In this document: one piece after another, positions 45,281 through 53,226 of the stretch | How the letters are laid out: every line of letters begins with the position of its first letter | How positions within the stretch are numbered: the stretch's first letter is position 1 | Assembly: GCA_963678305.2 (NCBI GenBank) | Contig: CAXXVV010000003.1 | Coordinates: forward strand, 434,001-498,000 | Direction of reading: 5' to 3' | Length of the DNA: 64,000 nt | Source of the DNA: G963676655 sp963678305 | GTDB lineage: Bacteria > Verrucomicrobiota > Lentisphaeria > Victivallales > Victivallaceae | Translations under genes and position numbers: made by a program | The notes under the pieces: model-generated | What the model saw: only the letters and a program-made list of their open reading frames with translations | Database searches by the model: none | What the model was told of the DNA's origin: nothing

Positions 45281-46057
45281 ATGGTTATACTAGTCGGTAT
45301 CGTCATGTTCGCAGCATTGATCGGAATGATCATTTGCTCCAAGAAACAGAAAACCAACCCGAACGCTCAACCTATTGCTGTCGCTTTGTTGATAGTAGTT
45401 ATCGGTTGTGGTGGTTTTGTCATGTACAAAATGGGTATTTTCGGCAGTGGCGGCGTCAGCGGCATCATGGAAAATGAAAACCGTTTCGCATGCTCAAAAG
45501 CTTATGTTCTGGGTCAATACCTTGCCAAAGAATATCCCGGCAAAAAAGCTTTGATCATTTGTGATCAGGGATATCAGAAAAACAAACGTACTCAGAAAAT
45601 CATCGCGGCCCTCGGCGAAGGACTCGGTTCTCCTGACAGCGTTGTTGCTGATACTATAACAGTAAAAGCCTCCAAGGACATGCAGGGACCCGATGGCGAG
45701 CTGGTAATGCCGCTTGAAGAAGTTATGACCGCAAAAGATTTCGATGCAGCCGTCGACAAGCACGCTGACTGCCCGATTATTGTATCAATGATCGGTCTGC
45801 CCCGTGATAAAAACAAACTGAAAGTTTTGAAAGACAAAAACAAGCATCTGGCAATGCTGAATGCGAACATCTTCGATCAGAAACTGCTGATCAAAGACGG
45901 TAAAATTTGTGCCGCCGTATCATTCAAGCCCGGCGTAAAATTCACCGAAGATCCGGCTCCGGACGATATGAACGAAGCCTTTAAGGTTCGCTTCCTGCTG
46001 ATCACAACCAAAAATATTGTTCAGATGGCCAAGGAACACCCGAATCTGTTCAAATAA
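45281..46057 (+). CDS. membrane-anchored protein of unknown function
   Basis: Two membrane helices (residues about 2-20 and 30-52) are followed by a soluble alpha/beta domain of about 200 residues. Strand-like segments KALIICDQGYQKN, DCPIIVSMIGLP and HLAMLNANIF suggest a Rossmann-like or periplasmic-binding-like fold. No cysteine or catalytic motif stands out. It is a stand-alone transcription unit: promoter at 45185-45212 and a strong intrinsic terminator at 46084-46117 directly behind it. I do not recognise the family. Lysine-rich composition and an excellent ribosome-binding site suggest good expression. Confidence 0.6.
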   Translation: MVILVGIVMFAALIGMIICSKKQKTNPNAQPIAVALLIVVIGCGGFVMYKMGIFGSGGVSGIMENENRFACSKAYVLGQYLAKEYPGKKALIICDQGYQKNKRTQKIIAALGEGLGSPDSVVADTITVKASKDMQGPDGELVMPLEEVMTAKDFDAAVDKHADCPIIVSMIGLPRDKNKLKVLKDKNKHLAMLNANIFDQKLLIKDGKICAAVSFKPGVKFTEDPAPDDMNEAFKVRFLLITTKNIVQMAKEHPNLFK

Positions 46058-46083
46058 TTCAGTCTTCCTGAGTTAGTATTTCC

Positions 46084-46117
46084 AACTTCACCCCATTATG
46101 GGGTGAAGTTTTTTTTT
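46084..46117 (+). terminator. intrinsic terminator
   Basis: Perfect 11-bp stem AACTTCACCCC (46084-46094) and GGGGTGAAGTT (46100-46110) with loop ATTAT, followed by seven more T (nine in a row counting the stem end). It closes the 45281 gene and isolates it from pdxJ. Confidence 0.9.
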
Positions 46118-46199
46118 GCCTTTGCAGTTTGACTTTTCCGGTTACAACGATTAGCTTATCCAGTTCAAATATGATAACCTTAATTGAAAGGATTTCCTT

Positions 46200-46922
46200 A
46201 TGTTGCGACTCGGTGTAAATGTTGATCACGTCTGTACGGTCCGTGAAGCTCGTAAAGTAACATCGCCGGATCCGGTTGAAGCAGCGCTTCTGGCTGAAAA
46301 AGCCGGGGCGTGGGGTATTACTGCCCACCTCCGGGAAGACCGCAGGCACATGAATGACGCGGACATGACAAACCTGGCGGCAAAGGTCCAGTTTTTGAAC
46401 ATGGAAATGGCCGCGACCGAGGAAATGATCAGGATAGCTTCCCTGCTGCATCCGCACAGCAGTTGTTTAGTCCCGGAAAAGCGCCAGGAACTGACAACGG
46501 AAGGTGGCCTGGATGTCGCCGGGAACGCCGACTGGATAAATCAGTCCGTCAAACGCCTCCAGGCCGAAGGTATCATCGTCAGCTTGTTCATCGACCCTGA
46601 TAAAACCCAGATTCAGGCCGCGGCAGACTCCGGGGCTGAATACATTGAGATGCACACCGGAACCTATGCCAATAATCAGGGTGACGCCCAAAAAAGAGAA
46701 CTTGACCGCTTGATTCAGGGCGCGGAATTTGCACATCAGGCCGGGTTGAAAGTCAACGCCGGACACGGTATTGACTATATTAATATTGACGGAATTTTAA
46801 CTATTCCACATCTTCAGGAACTTAATATCGGTCATAGTATTATCGCCCGGGCGGTGATTGTCGGAATCAGCGTCGCAGTTCGCGAAATGTATGATTTGAT
46901 GCAACAATATAACGGAGGTTGA
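46200..46922 (+). CDS. pdxJ: pyridoxine 5'-phosphate synthase
   Basis: Condenses 1-deoxyxylulose 5-phosphate with 3-amino-2-oxopropyl phosphate to pyridoxine 5'-phosphate. The 240-residue barrel protein has the family's opening LRLGVNVDHVCTVREARK, the HLREDRRHM loop, PEKRQELTTEGGLDV, and the ending GHSIIARAVIVGISVAVREM. AAAGGA precedes the ATG. The pilT ribosome-binding site overlaps its last codons, so pilT is probably co-transcribed. PLP made by this route would serve the HemL and DegT aminotransferases in the window. Confidence 0.95.
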   Translation: MLRLGVNVDHVCTVREARKVTSPDPVEAALLAEKAGAWGITAHLREDRRHMNDADMTNLAAKVQFLNMEMAATEEMIRIASLLHPHSSCLVPEKRQELTTEGGLDVAGNADWINQSVKRLQAEGIIVSLFIDPDKTQIQAAADSGAEYIEMHTGTYANNQGDAQKRELDRLIQGAEFAHQAGLKVNAGHGIDYINIDGILTIPHLQELNIGHSIIARAVIVGISVAVREMYDLMQQYNGG

Positions 46923-46927
46923 TTCCT

Positions 46928-48025
46928 ATGACCAGAAGTATTTTCCATAAAGTGCTCGAAATGACGGTTAATTCCGGAGCCTCGGATTTACATGTCAAAG
47001 AAAACTCTCCGGTTGCATTCCGGATTTCAGGGGAAATGCTGTCCAGTGATTTTACCCCGGACCATGATATGCTTATGAAGTTTATCAACGAAATGATCGA
47101 ATACGAAGAACAATTGGATTCTTTCCGAGATACTGGTGACCTCGATATGTCACACGTTGAAGACGATGTCGGCCGCTTCCGCGTCAATGTTCACCGCCAA
47201 CGCGGCCTGATTTCAATGACATTGCGTCATGTTAAAAACGAAATCATGACTTTCAAAGACCTCGGCCTGCCTGCGGTCATAGAAAAAGTTGCGGAATCAC
47301 ATCGTGGTATCATTATTCTCAGCGGGACGACGGGTTCCGGTAAATCAACCACAATGGCGTCGATGCTCGAACACATCAATCAAAAATTTCGTAAGCATGT
47401 TATCACGATTGAGGACCCGATCGAATATGAATTCGCGGATAATCTCTGTTTTATCGAGCAACGGGAAGTTGGACTTGATACGGAGTCATTCCAAAGTGCG
47501 CTGAAACACGTTCTACGTCAGGACCCGGACATTATTATGGTTGGGGAAATGCGCGATAAATACAGTTTTGAAGCGGCTCTGCAAGCCGCTGACACCGGAC
47601 ACCTGGTCATGACTACTCTGCACTCCTCCAATGCTTCTCAAACCATTAATCGTATCCTTGACTTTTATGAGAAGGCCGAACAGGATTCCATCCGCGAAGC
47701 TCTGGCTCTCAACCTGCGGGCAATCATCTCCCAGCGTTTGATTCCGAAAGCTTTTGGGGAAGGGCGGGTTCCCGGCAATGAAATAATGGTCAATACTCCA
47801 ATCGTCACCAAACTGCTGATGGAAGACCGGCTTGAAAAGTTGCCGGCGGCAATCGCCACAGGCGGAGAAGACGGGATGATGACCTTCAATCAACGCCTGC
47901 TGGACTTAGTCAACAGTGGCCAGATCACCGAAGAGGACGCGCTCGATAACTCAGACAATCCGGAACAATTGAAGATGAACTTCCAGGGCATTTTCCTGGG
48001 TCAGGACAATGCAATTGTCGGCTGA
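46928..48025 (+). CDS. pilT: type IV pilus twitching motility ATPase PilT/PilU
   Basis: Hexameric ATPase that retracts type IV pili. Walker A GTTGSGKSTTMASM lies near residue 137, the Asp box in VITIEDPIEYEF, Walker B in IIMVGEMRDKYSF and the His box in GHLVMTTLHSSNA. The N-terminal PAS-like domain starts SGASDLHVKENSPV. The start is the ATG at 46928 with GGAGG 9 bases ahead; a TTG at 46919 inside pdxJ is not supported. At 365 residues it is like PilT or PilU. It is the only pilus-assembly gene here, although a pseudopilin is encoded at 58920-59678. Confidence 0.92.
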   Translation: MTRSIFHKVLEMTVNSGASDLHVKENSPVAFRISGEMLSSDFTPDHDMLMKFINEMIEYEEQLDSFRDTGDLDMSHVEDDVGRFRVNVHRQRGLISMTLRHVKNEIMTFKDLGLPAVIEKVAESHRGIIILSGTTGSGKSTTMASMLEHINQKFRKHVITIEDPIEYEFADNLCFIEQREVGLDTESFQSALKHVLRQDPDIIMVGEMRDKYSFEAALQAADTGHLVMTTLHSSNASQTINRILDFYEKAEQDSIREALALNLRAIISQRLIPKAFGEGRVPGNEIMVNTPIVTKLLMEDRLEKLPAAIATGGEDGMMTFNQRLLDLVNSGQITEEDALDNSDNPEQLKMNFQGIFLGQDNAIVG

Positions 48026-48032
48026 CGCTGAT

Positions 48033-48064
48033 AATTTGTAAATTAAGAATTTGTAAATTTGTAA
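48033..48064. repeat. left arm of complementary repeats around the four-helix-bundle gene
   Basis: Two blocks, AATTTGTAAAT (48033-48043) and AATTTGTAAATTTGTAA (48048-48064). Each is perfectly complementary to a block behind the gene (48483-48493 and 48461-48477), so a transcript could close into a stem of 11 plus 17 bp with a 4/5-nt internal loop. Confidence 0.75.
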
Positions 48065-48085
48065 ATAGTAAAATCATTCAATATT

Positions 48086-48450
48086 ATGCAGAAAAATAAT
48101 ATTATCTGTGAAAAATCTTTTTCCTTTGCTTTGCGAATAATTAAATTGTATCAACATCTCAGTGCAGAAAAAAAGAATTTATATTATCTAAACAACTATT
48201 GCGGGCTGGAACGTCTGTTGGAGCAAATATTGAAGAAGCAATGGGAGCTCATTCTGATAAAGACTTTCTCTCTAAAATAACGATTGCATATAAAGAGGCA
48301 ATAGAAACTCATTATTGGCTGCGCCTCTTGAGGGAATCTGAATTTCTCACGCAGATGCAAGCTGAAAGTATAATCAGTGATTGTGAAGAACTGTTGAAAA
48401 TACTTGGAAAGATTAAAATATCAACTCAAAAACGATTTGAAAACTTATGA
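48086..48450 (+). pseudogene. four-helix-bundle protein (23S rRNA intervening-sequence protein family), frameshifted
   Basis: The family (TIGR02436-like, S23/IVP) is clear from KSFSFALRIIKLYQHLS in the first frame and LSKQLLRAGTSVGANIEEA, SDKDFLSKITIAYKEA and ETHYWLRLL in the second. The break lies in a run of seven A at about 48168-48174; one more A would join the frames to one protein of about 121 residues, the normal length. No start codon or ribosome-binding site supports independent use of the second frame. The gene is inserted between pilT and an unrelated transporter gene and is enclosed by long complementary repeats. Sequencing error, slippage or decay are all possible. Confidence 0.75.
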
Positions 48451-48460
48451 CTTGTTATAA

Positions 48461-48493
48461 TTACAAATTTACAAATTTACATATTTACAAATT
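48461..48493. repeat. right arm of complementary repeats around the four-helix-bundle gene
   Basis: TTACAAATTTACAAATT (48461-48477) and ATTTACAAATT (48483-48493) mirror the left-arm blocks exactly. The arms enclose only the four-helix-bundle gene, with about 20 and 10 bases of margin. Confidence 0.75.
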
Positions 48494-48550
48494 CGCACCC
48501 ATGCTTTATTCAGTGCGAATAGTTACATGCAAGCCAAATGGAGGGTGCAT

Positions 48551-50416
48551 ATGAATCGCAATCTGTTTATCAATACCGCGATAGTCGTATTACTGATTGC
48601 GGTGTGTTTTTTCGGAATCCAGACAATCAATTCAATTGACCGGTTAAAGATTGAAACGGCAAAAAACGCCAAAGCTCTTGACCGGTTGAATGATACTTTG
48701 CAGATGGTTTCCGAAAAAGGATTTGCGGTTCGGCCAAATAAAGTGGAACCGACTAATTCTATTTCCGATAAAAAACCTTTTGCCAACGTACAGTTTTTCG
48801 ACCCTAAAGCCGTTTCCGGGGGCCGGATGATCCGGGCTTTCAGCGCGGATACGAAAAACATGAACAACATTATCACCAATGAAGCTTTCTGCAGCGAGCT
48901 TCACGGCCTGACCGATTCGTCCCTGGCCGCCCGGAATTATCAGCATCCGGATATCTTTGAACCGCTGATGGCGGAAAGCTGGTCGATTTCTCCGGATAAA
49001 CTGGTCTATACGATTAAATTGCGCCCCGGCATCCTGTGGCACGATTTTACGGATCCGGTCAGCGGCAAAGAATGGAAAAACAAGGAAGTAACCGCTGATG
49101 ATTTTAAATTTTATGTGGATGTTGTCCAGAACAAAGACGTTAATTGTGCGCCAACCCGGTCTTATCTCTCTGATCTGGACCGGATTGAAGTAATCAATAA
49201 GTATGAATTCAAAGTTTTCTGGAAAAAACGTTATTACTTGTCAAAATCCATCACTCTCGGAATGTCACCGCTCCCAAGACATCTTTATCAATCCTATGAA
49301 GGCGAATTCAACGGTAAACGCTTTAACGAAGACCATCAACGTAACCGGCTTATCGTCGGATGCGGCCCATATCGTTTTGTTAAATGGGAAAAGGGGCAGC
49401 GCATCGTTCTGGAACGCTGGGAAAAATATTTCGGCAAAAATTACGGCGCCATGCCGCCAATCAGACATCTGGTTTTCGATCTGATAAAACATCCCAACAC
49501 CAGATTCCAGTCTCTGCTGGCAAAAAAAATTGATCAACTGGGATTAACTCCGTCACAATGGCATCAGCATACGAATATGCCGGCATTTCAAAATAACGGC
49601 TTTTTGAAAAAATTTAAATACACCGGCAGAGCTTATTATTATCTTGGCTGGAACTTGAATAATCCGTTATTCAAAGACCGTAGCGTACGCACCGCTTTAA
49701 CTCACCTGGTCAATCGTAAAAGAATTATGAAAGACGTTTATTTCGGTTTGGCCAGAATCACTACTGGAACGTTTTTTATTGACAGCCCGTATTATGATAA
49801 TTCGATCAAACCCTATGATTTCAATGTAAAAAAAGCCAAACAACTGCTGTCCGAAGCCGGTTGGAAAGATACCGACGGAGACGGCATTCTGGATCGGGAC
49901 GGCACAAAGTTTGAATTTACTTTAATGCAAGTAGCTGGACATCCGATCCAGTCCAAAATGCATCCAATCATTAAGGAAGATATGGCTAAGGCGGGTATTG
50001 TGATGCAAATCCAGAGCGTTGAATGGGCTGTATATATCGAGAAATTAAATAATCGCAGCTTTGAGGCTTGCTCTCTTGGCTGGGCTTTGAGTTACGAAGG
50101 AGACCCCTATCAATTATGGCACTCATCACAGGCCGACGTGAAAAAATCCAGCAATCATATCTCCTTCCGCAATAAACAGGCCGACAAAATAATTGAAGAA
50201 TTGAGGGTGTGTTTCGATCGCAAGAGAAGAATTGAGCTTGCTCATCAGTTTCACAAGCTGCTGCATGAAGAGCAGCCATACACCTTCCTGTTTGCGCCGG
50301 ACAGCCTGGTTGCCTTATCCAGCCGGTACCAAAACGTCCATAAATTCCCGCTGGGTCTGGCCGACGATATTATGTGGACCCCGAAAGACCAGCAGTTGCG
50401 AACCGATTTCCAATAA
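48551..50416 (+). CDS. ABC transporter substrate-binding protein, family 5 (peptide/oligopeptide type)
   Basis: A 621-residue SBP_bac_5 protein. Residues about 5-25 form an uncleaved membrane anchor or signal peptide (FINTAIVVLLIAVCFFGIQ) and residues 25-50 a short coiled region. The binding domain follows with the diagnostic FEPLMAESWSISPDKLVYTIKLRPGI-type core, GCGPYRFVKWEKGQRIVLER, and FNVKKAKQLLSEAGWKDTDGDGILD. No cysteine lipobox was seen. The start at 48551 is chosen because GGAGG lies 6 bases ahead. No permease or ATPase genes are adjacent, so partner components must lie elsewhere. Confidence 0.85.
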   Translation: MNRNLFINTAIVVLLIAVCFFGIQTINSIDRLKIETAKNAKALDRLNDTLQMVSEKGFAVRPNKVEPTNSISDKKPFANVQFFDPKAVSGGRMIRAFSADTKNMNNIITNEAFCSELHGLTDSSLAARNYQHPDIFEPLMAESWSISPDKLVYTIKLRPGILWHDFTDPVSGKEWKNKEVTADDFKFYVDVVQNKDVNCAPTRSYLSDLDRIEVINKYEFKVFWKKRYYLSKSITLGMSPLPRHLYQSYEGEFNGKRFNEDHQRNRLIVGCGPYRFVKWEKGQRIVLERWEKYFGKNYGAMPPIRHLVFDLIKHPNTRFQSLLAKKIDQLGLTPSQWHQHTNMPAFQNNGFLKKFKYTGRAYYYLGWNLNNPLFKDRSVRTALTHLVNRKRIMKDVYFGLARITTGTFFIDSPYYDNSIKPYDFNVKKAKQLLSEAGWKDTDGDGILDRDGTKFEFTLMQVAGHPIQSKMHPIIKEDMAKAGIVMQIQSVEWAVYIEKLNNRSFEACSLGWALSYEGDPYQLWHSSQADVKKSSNHISFRNKQADKIIEELRVCFDRKRRIELAHQFHKLLHEEQPYTFLFAPDSLVALSSRYQNVHKFPLGLADDIMWTPKDQQLRTDFQ

Positions 50417-50525
50417 AACATATCAGGATCAGCAAATTTTATTGTGCCTGCTGTGGAAAATTCGGTAAACATTGGTATATTGTTATAAACTCTTAAAGAC
50501 TAAAACTTTTTGATTCGGAAATAAT

Positions 50526-51293
50526 ATGATGAAAATTATATACCAAACCTGTCTCTTGTTTTTGCTGGTTGTCATGTTCGCCGGCTGCGCCAACCCGCAG
50601 CTTGAAACTATTACTTATACCAACAGAAACTTGACTGACCAGCAACGCCGGGAATTGTCAAAAGCCTGTTTTCTGGCCCTGCAGCGGGAACAGGAGGATG
50701 TTGCGATTATGACGATCAAGCAGGGGGCTTACATCAACTGGCGCGAAGAGGACCAGGGTTGGACCTTACTTATTGCCGCAATCTATTTTGAAGAAGATGA
50801 TGTGGCGGAATTCCTTATTGATTGCGGCGCCGACCTTAATTTGACCGATTATTCCGGTCGTACCCCTTTGATGTGGGCCGCGATCAGAGATAACGAGGAT
50901 ATAGCGGAAAAACTGGTCGAAAAAGGCGCGAAAATTGATATCTTTGATTTCAAGAAACTCAATGCGATACAATATGCGGCCATACATGATGCCGACGGAG
51001 TTGCGGAAATGCTGCTGGAAGTTAAGGCCATGCGTTATCGCAAAAAACTCAAAGAACAGAATGAAGCTATCAAGCGCCGGGCGGCGATAGAACATAAACT
51101 GGCAATGTCCGAGGCAATAAAAGCCCAAAAAGCCGGGAAGAAAGTCCAAAAGAACATCCAGTCTGTAAAAACTAAACAGGTCGTTCCGGTAAAGAAAACC
51201 GCTCCGCCGGAAAAGACCCAAGTACAGGATAAGGCCAAAAAACCGAAAACGGAAAAAACGCCCAATGGCAATATTCCCGTTATGGATTTTTAA
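50526..51293 (+). CDS. ankyrin-repeat lipoprotein
   Basis: Signal peptide with lipobox VMFAGC near residues 16-21. Three ankyrin repeats span about residues 50-170 (GWTLLIAAIYFEEDDVAEFLIDCG, SGRTPLMWAAIRDNEDIAEKLVEKG and a weaker third). The C-terminal 85 residues are a lysine/alanine-rich, probably helical and disordered tail (KAQKAGKKVQKN), ending NGNIPVMDF. Such proteins usually act in protein binding at the envelope, here probably in the periplasm. A second ATG one codon later is equally possible. Confidence 0.8.
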   Translation: MMKIIYQTCLLFLLVVMFAGCANPQLETITYTNRNLTDQQRRELSKACFLALQREQEDVAIMTIKQGAYINWREEDQGWTLLIAAIYFEEDDVAEFLIDCGADLNLTDYSGRTPLMWAAIRDNEDIAEKLVEKGAKIDIFDFKKLNAIQYAAIHDADGVAEMLLEVKAMRYRKKLKEQNEAIKRRAAIEHKLAMSEAIKAQKAGKKVQKNIQSVKTKQVVPVKKTAPPEKTQVQDKAKKPKTEKTPNGNIPVMDF

Positions 51294-51380
51294 AACCTCT
51301 GCCATTTCTGTTTTCGTCTCCTGGAATTTCTTTACGGATCTCCTGAACAAAATTTTATTTACAATTGAAAGTATTTCTTT

Positions 51381-53219
51381 ATGTGTGGAATAGTTGGCTA
51401 TATCGGCAGTCGGGATGTGGTTGAAGTCCTGATCGGCGGTCTTGAAAAATTGGAATATCGCGGTTATGACTCAGCCGGAATCGCGGTATTCGATAATAAG
51501 AATATCCGCTGTGTAAAGCAATCCGGCAAAGTTGCCGCCGTCAAAACCAAAATTGAAGCTGAATGGCCGGAATATACAGGTGCCAGTTCTCCCGGAATTG
51601 CGCACACCCGATGGGCAACCCATGGACCGCCGACCACAGAAAACTCCCATCCTCATCTCGATGCGTCCGGCCGCTTTGCGATTGTCCATAATGGTATTGT
51701 TGAAAACTACGGCGCACTGAAAAGCCACCTGATCGGCAAAGGGCACTCCTTCGCGTCTGAAACAGACTCTGAAGTAATCGCCAACCTGATTGCCGAATGT
51801 TACGAAGGAGATCTGTTCAAAGCCACGGCGGCGGCATTGAAGCAGCTTGAAGGCACATTCGGGCTTGCCGTTATTTCCACAACGGAACCGGACTTGATGA
51901 TCGTTGCCCGGCGCGGCAGCGCCATTGCTATCGGCGTCGGTAATAATGAAGTAATCGTTGCCAGTGACATCTCCGCTCTGCTGGCTTATACCAGCCGGGT
52001 TATTTTCCTGGATGACGACGATATTGCGTTGATTCGCAAAGACGATATCGATATCCGGGACCTGAACAATGTCCCGGTTGCCCGGGAAATAGCCCATATC
52101 GACTGGACTCCGGATTCCGCCGAAAAAGGCGGTTACGAACATTTCATGCTGAAAGAGATCAACGAACAGCCGAACGCGGTCGGAAACGCCATTCGAGGAC
52201 GAATCGATCTTAAACGAGGCTCAGGAATATTCTCCGGACTCGACCTGGATCCCAGGGAAATGGCCGCGATCAATCGCATTGTTCTACCGGCCTGCGGAAC
52301 CAGCATGCACGCCGCGATGGTCGGCGAATACTATTTTGAAGATATGGCCGGCATTCCGACCCAGGTTGAACAGGCGGCGGAATTCCGTTGCCGGAATCCG
52401 ATAATCGAACCCAATACACTGGTAATCCCGGTCAGCCAGTCCGGAGAAACCGCCGATACTTTAACCGCATTGCGCGAGGCGGCGGAAAAAGGCGCTTTAG
52501 TCGCGGCAATCTGTAACGTCGTCGGCTCCTCCATCGCCCGGGAAGCAGGACGCGGGATTTATCTCCATGCCGGTCCGGAGATCAGTGTTGCATCGACCAA
52601 GGCATTTACCTGTCAAACCGCGGTTTTGCTCCTGATGGCATTGAAGTTTGCCCGTGGCAGAAGAATGTCCTGTGAAACCGGACTGGAAATCGCCGAAGAA
52701 ATCGCCAGGATTCCGGCCCTGATAGAAGAAACCCTGAAACAGGCGGATAATATCGCAAAAATCGCCGAAACGTTTAAAGATGTCAAAAGCTGTTTTTATA
52801 TCGGTCGCGGCTATTTATATCCAGCCGCCCTTGAAGGCGCTTTAAAGCTCAAGGAAATCAGTTATATTCATGCCGAGGGTTATCATGCGGCTGAACTCAA
52901 ACACGGCCCCATCGCGCTGCTTGAAGAAACTGTGCCGGTAATCGCGTTGGCAAATGATATTCCGGGACGCGACAAGGTTATAGGCAATATCCAGGAATGC
53001 CGGGCCCGAAAATCCCCGGTAATCGTAACCGCCACGATTGGCGATGATGAAATCGCCGCATTGGCGGATGAAGTAATCTGGATTCCCCCGTGCAGTAAAT
53101 ACGTCGCGCCGATCCTGACTGTCGTTGCCTTACAGGTGTTCAGTTATTATGCCGCAAAAACACGGGGCTGCGAAATAGATCAGCCCCGTAATCTGGCAAA
53201 AAGCGTTACGGTCGAATAA
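51381..53219 (+). CDS. glmS: glutamine-fructose-6-phosphate aminotransferase (isomerizing)
   Basis: Makes glucosamine 6-phosphate, the entry to UDP-GlcNAc for peptidoglycan and LPS. N-terminal glutaminase with Cys2 as nucleophile (MCGIVGYIGSRDVV) and the HTRWATHGPPTTENSHPH segment. Two SIS domains follow, with PACGTSMHAAMVGEYYFE and VSQSGETADTLTALR, and SVASTKAFTCQTAVLLL. The C-terminus RNLAKSVTVE carries the fructose-6-phosphate lysine. At 612 residues it is full length. No glmS ribozyme is visible upstream. It also supplies amino sugars for the nucleotide-sugar operon. Confidence 0.96.
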   Translation: MCGIVGYIGSRDVVEVLIGGLEKLEYRGYDSAGIAVFDNKNIRCVKQSGKVAAVKTKIEAEWPEYTGASSPGIAHTRWATHGPPTTENSHPHLDASGRFAIVHNGIVENYGALKSHLIGKGHSFASETDSEVIANLIAECYEGDLFKATAAALKQLEGTFGLAVISTTEPDLMIVARRGSAIAIGVGNNEVIVASDISALLAYTSRVIFLDDDDIALIRKDDIDIRDLNNVPVAREIAHIDWTPDSAEKGGYEHFMLKEINEQPNAVGNAIRGRIDLKRGSGIFSGLDLDPREMAAINRIVLPACGTSMHAAMVGEYYFEDMAGIPTQVEQAAEFRCRNPIIEPNTLVIPVSQSGETADTLTALREAAEKGALVAAICNVVGSSIAREAGRGIYLHAGPEISVASTKAFTCQTAVLLLMALKFARGRRMSCETGLEIAEEIARIPALIEETLKQADNIAKIAETFKDVKSCFYIGRGYLYPAALEGALKLKEISYIHAEGYHAAELKHGPIALLEETVPVIALANDIPGRDKVIGNIQECRARKSPVIVTATIGDDEIAALADEVIWIPPCSKYVAPILTVVALQVFSYYAAKTRGCEIDQPRNLAKSVTVE

Positions 53220-53226
53220 GCCGGTT

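Noticed and set aside
51471..52142. 223-residue open frame opposite glmS
   Set aside because: Shadow of the conserved glmS reading frame; no independent support.
53162..53189. Perfect 9-bp stem ACGGGGCTG / CAGCCCCGT near the glmS end, considered as terminator
   Set aside because: It lies within the conserved coding sequence of the glmS C-terminus and is not followed by a T run.
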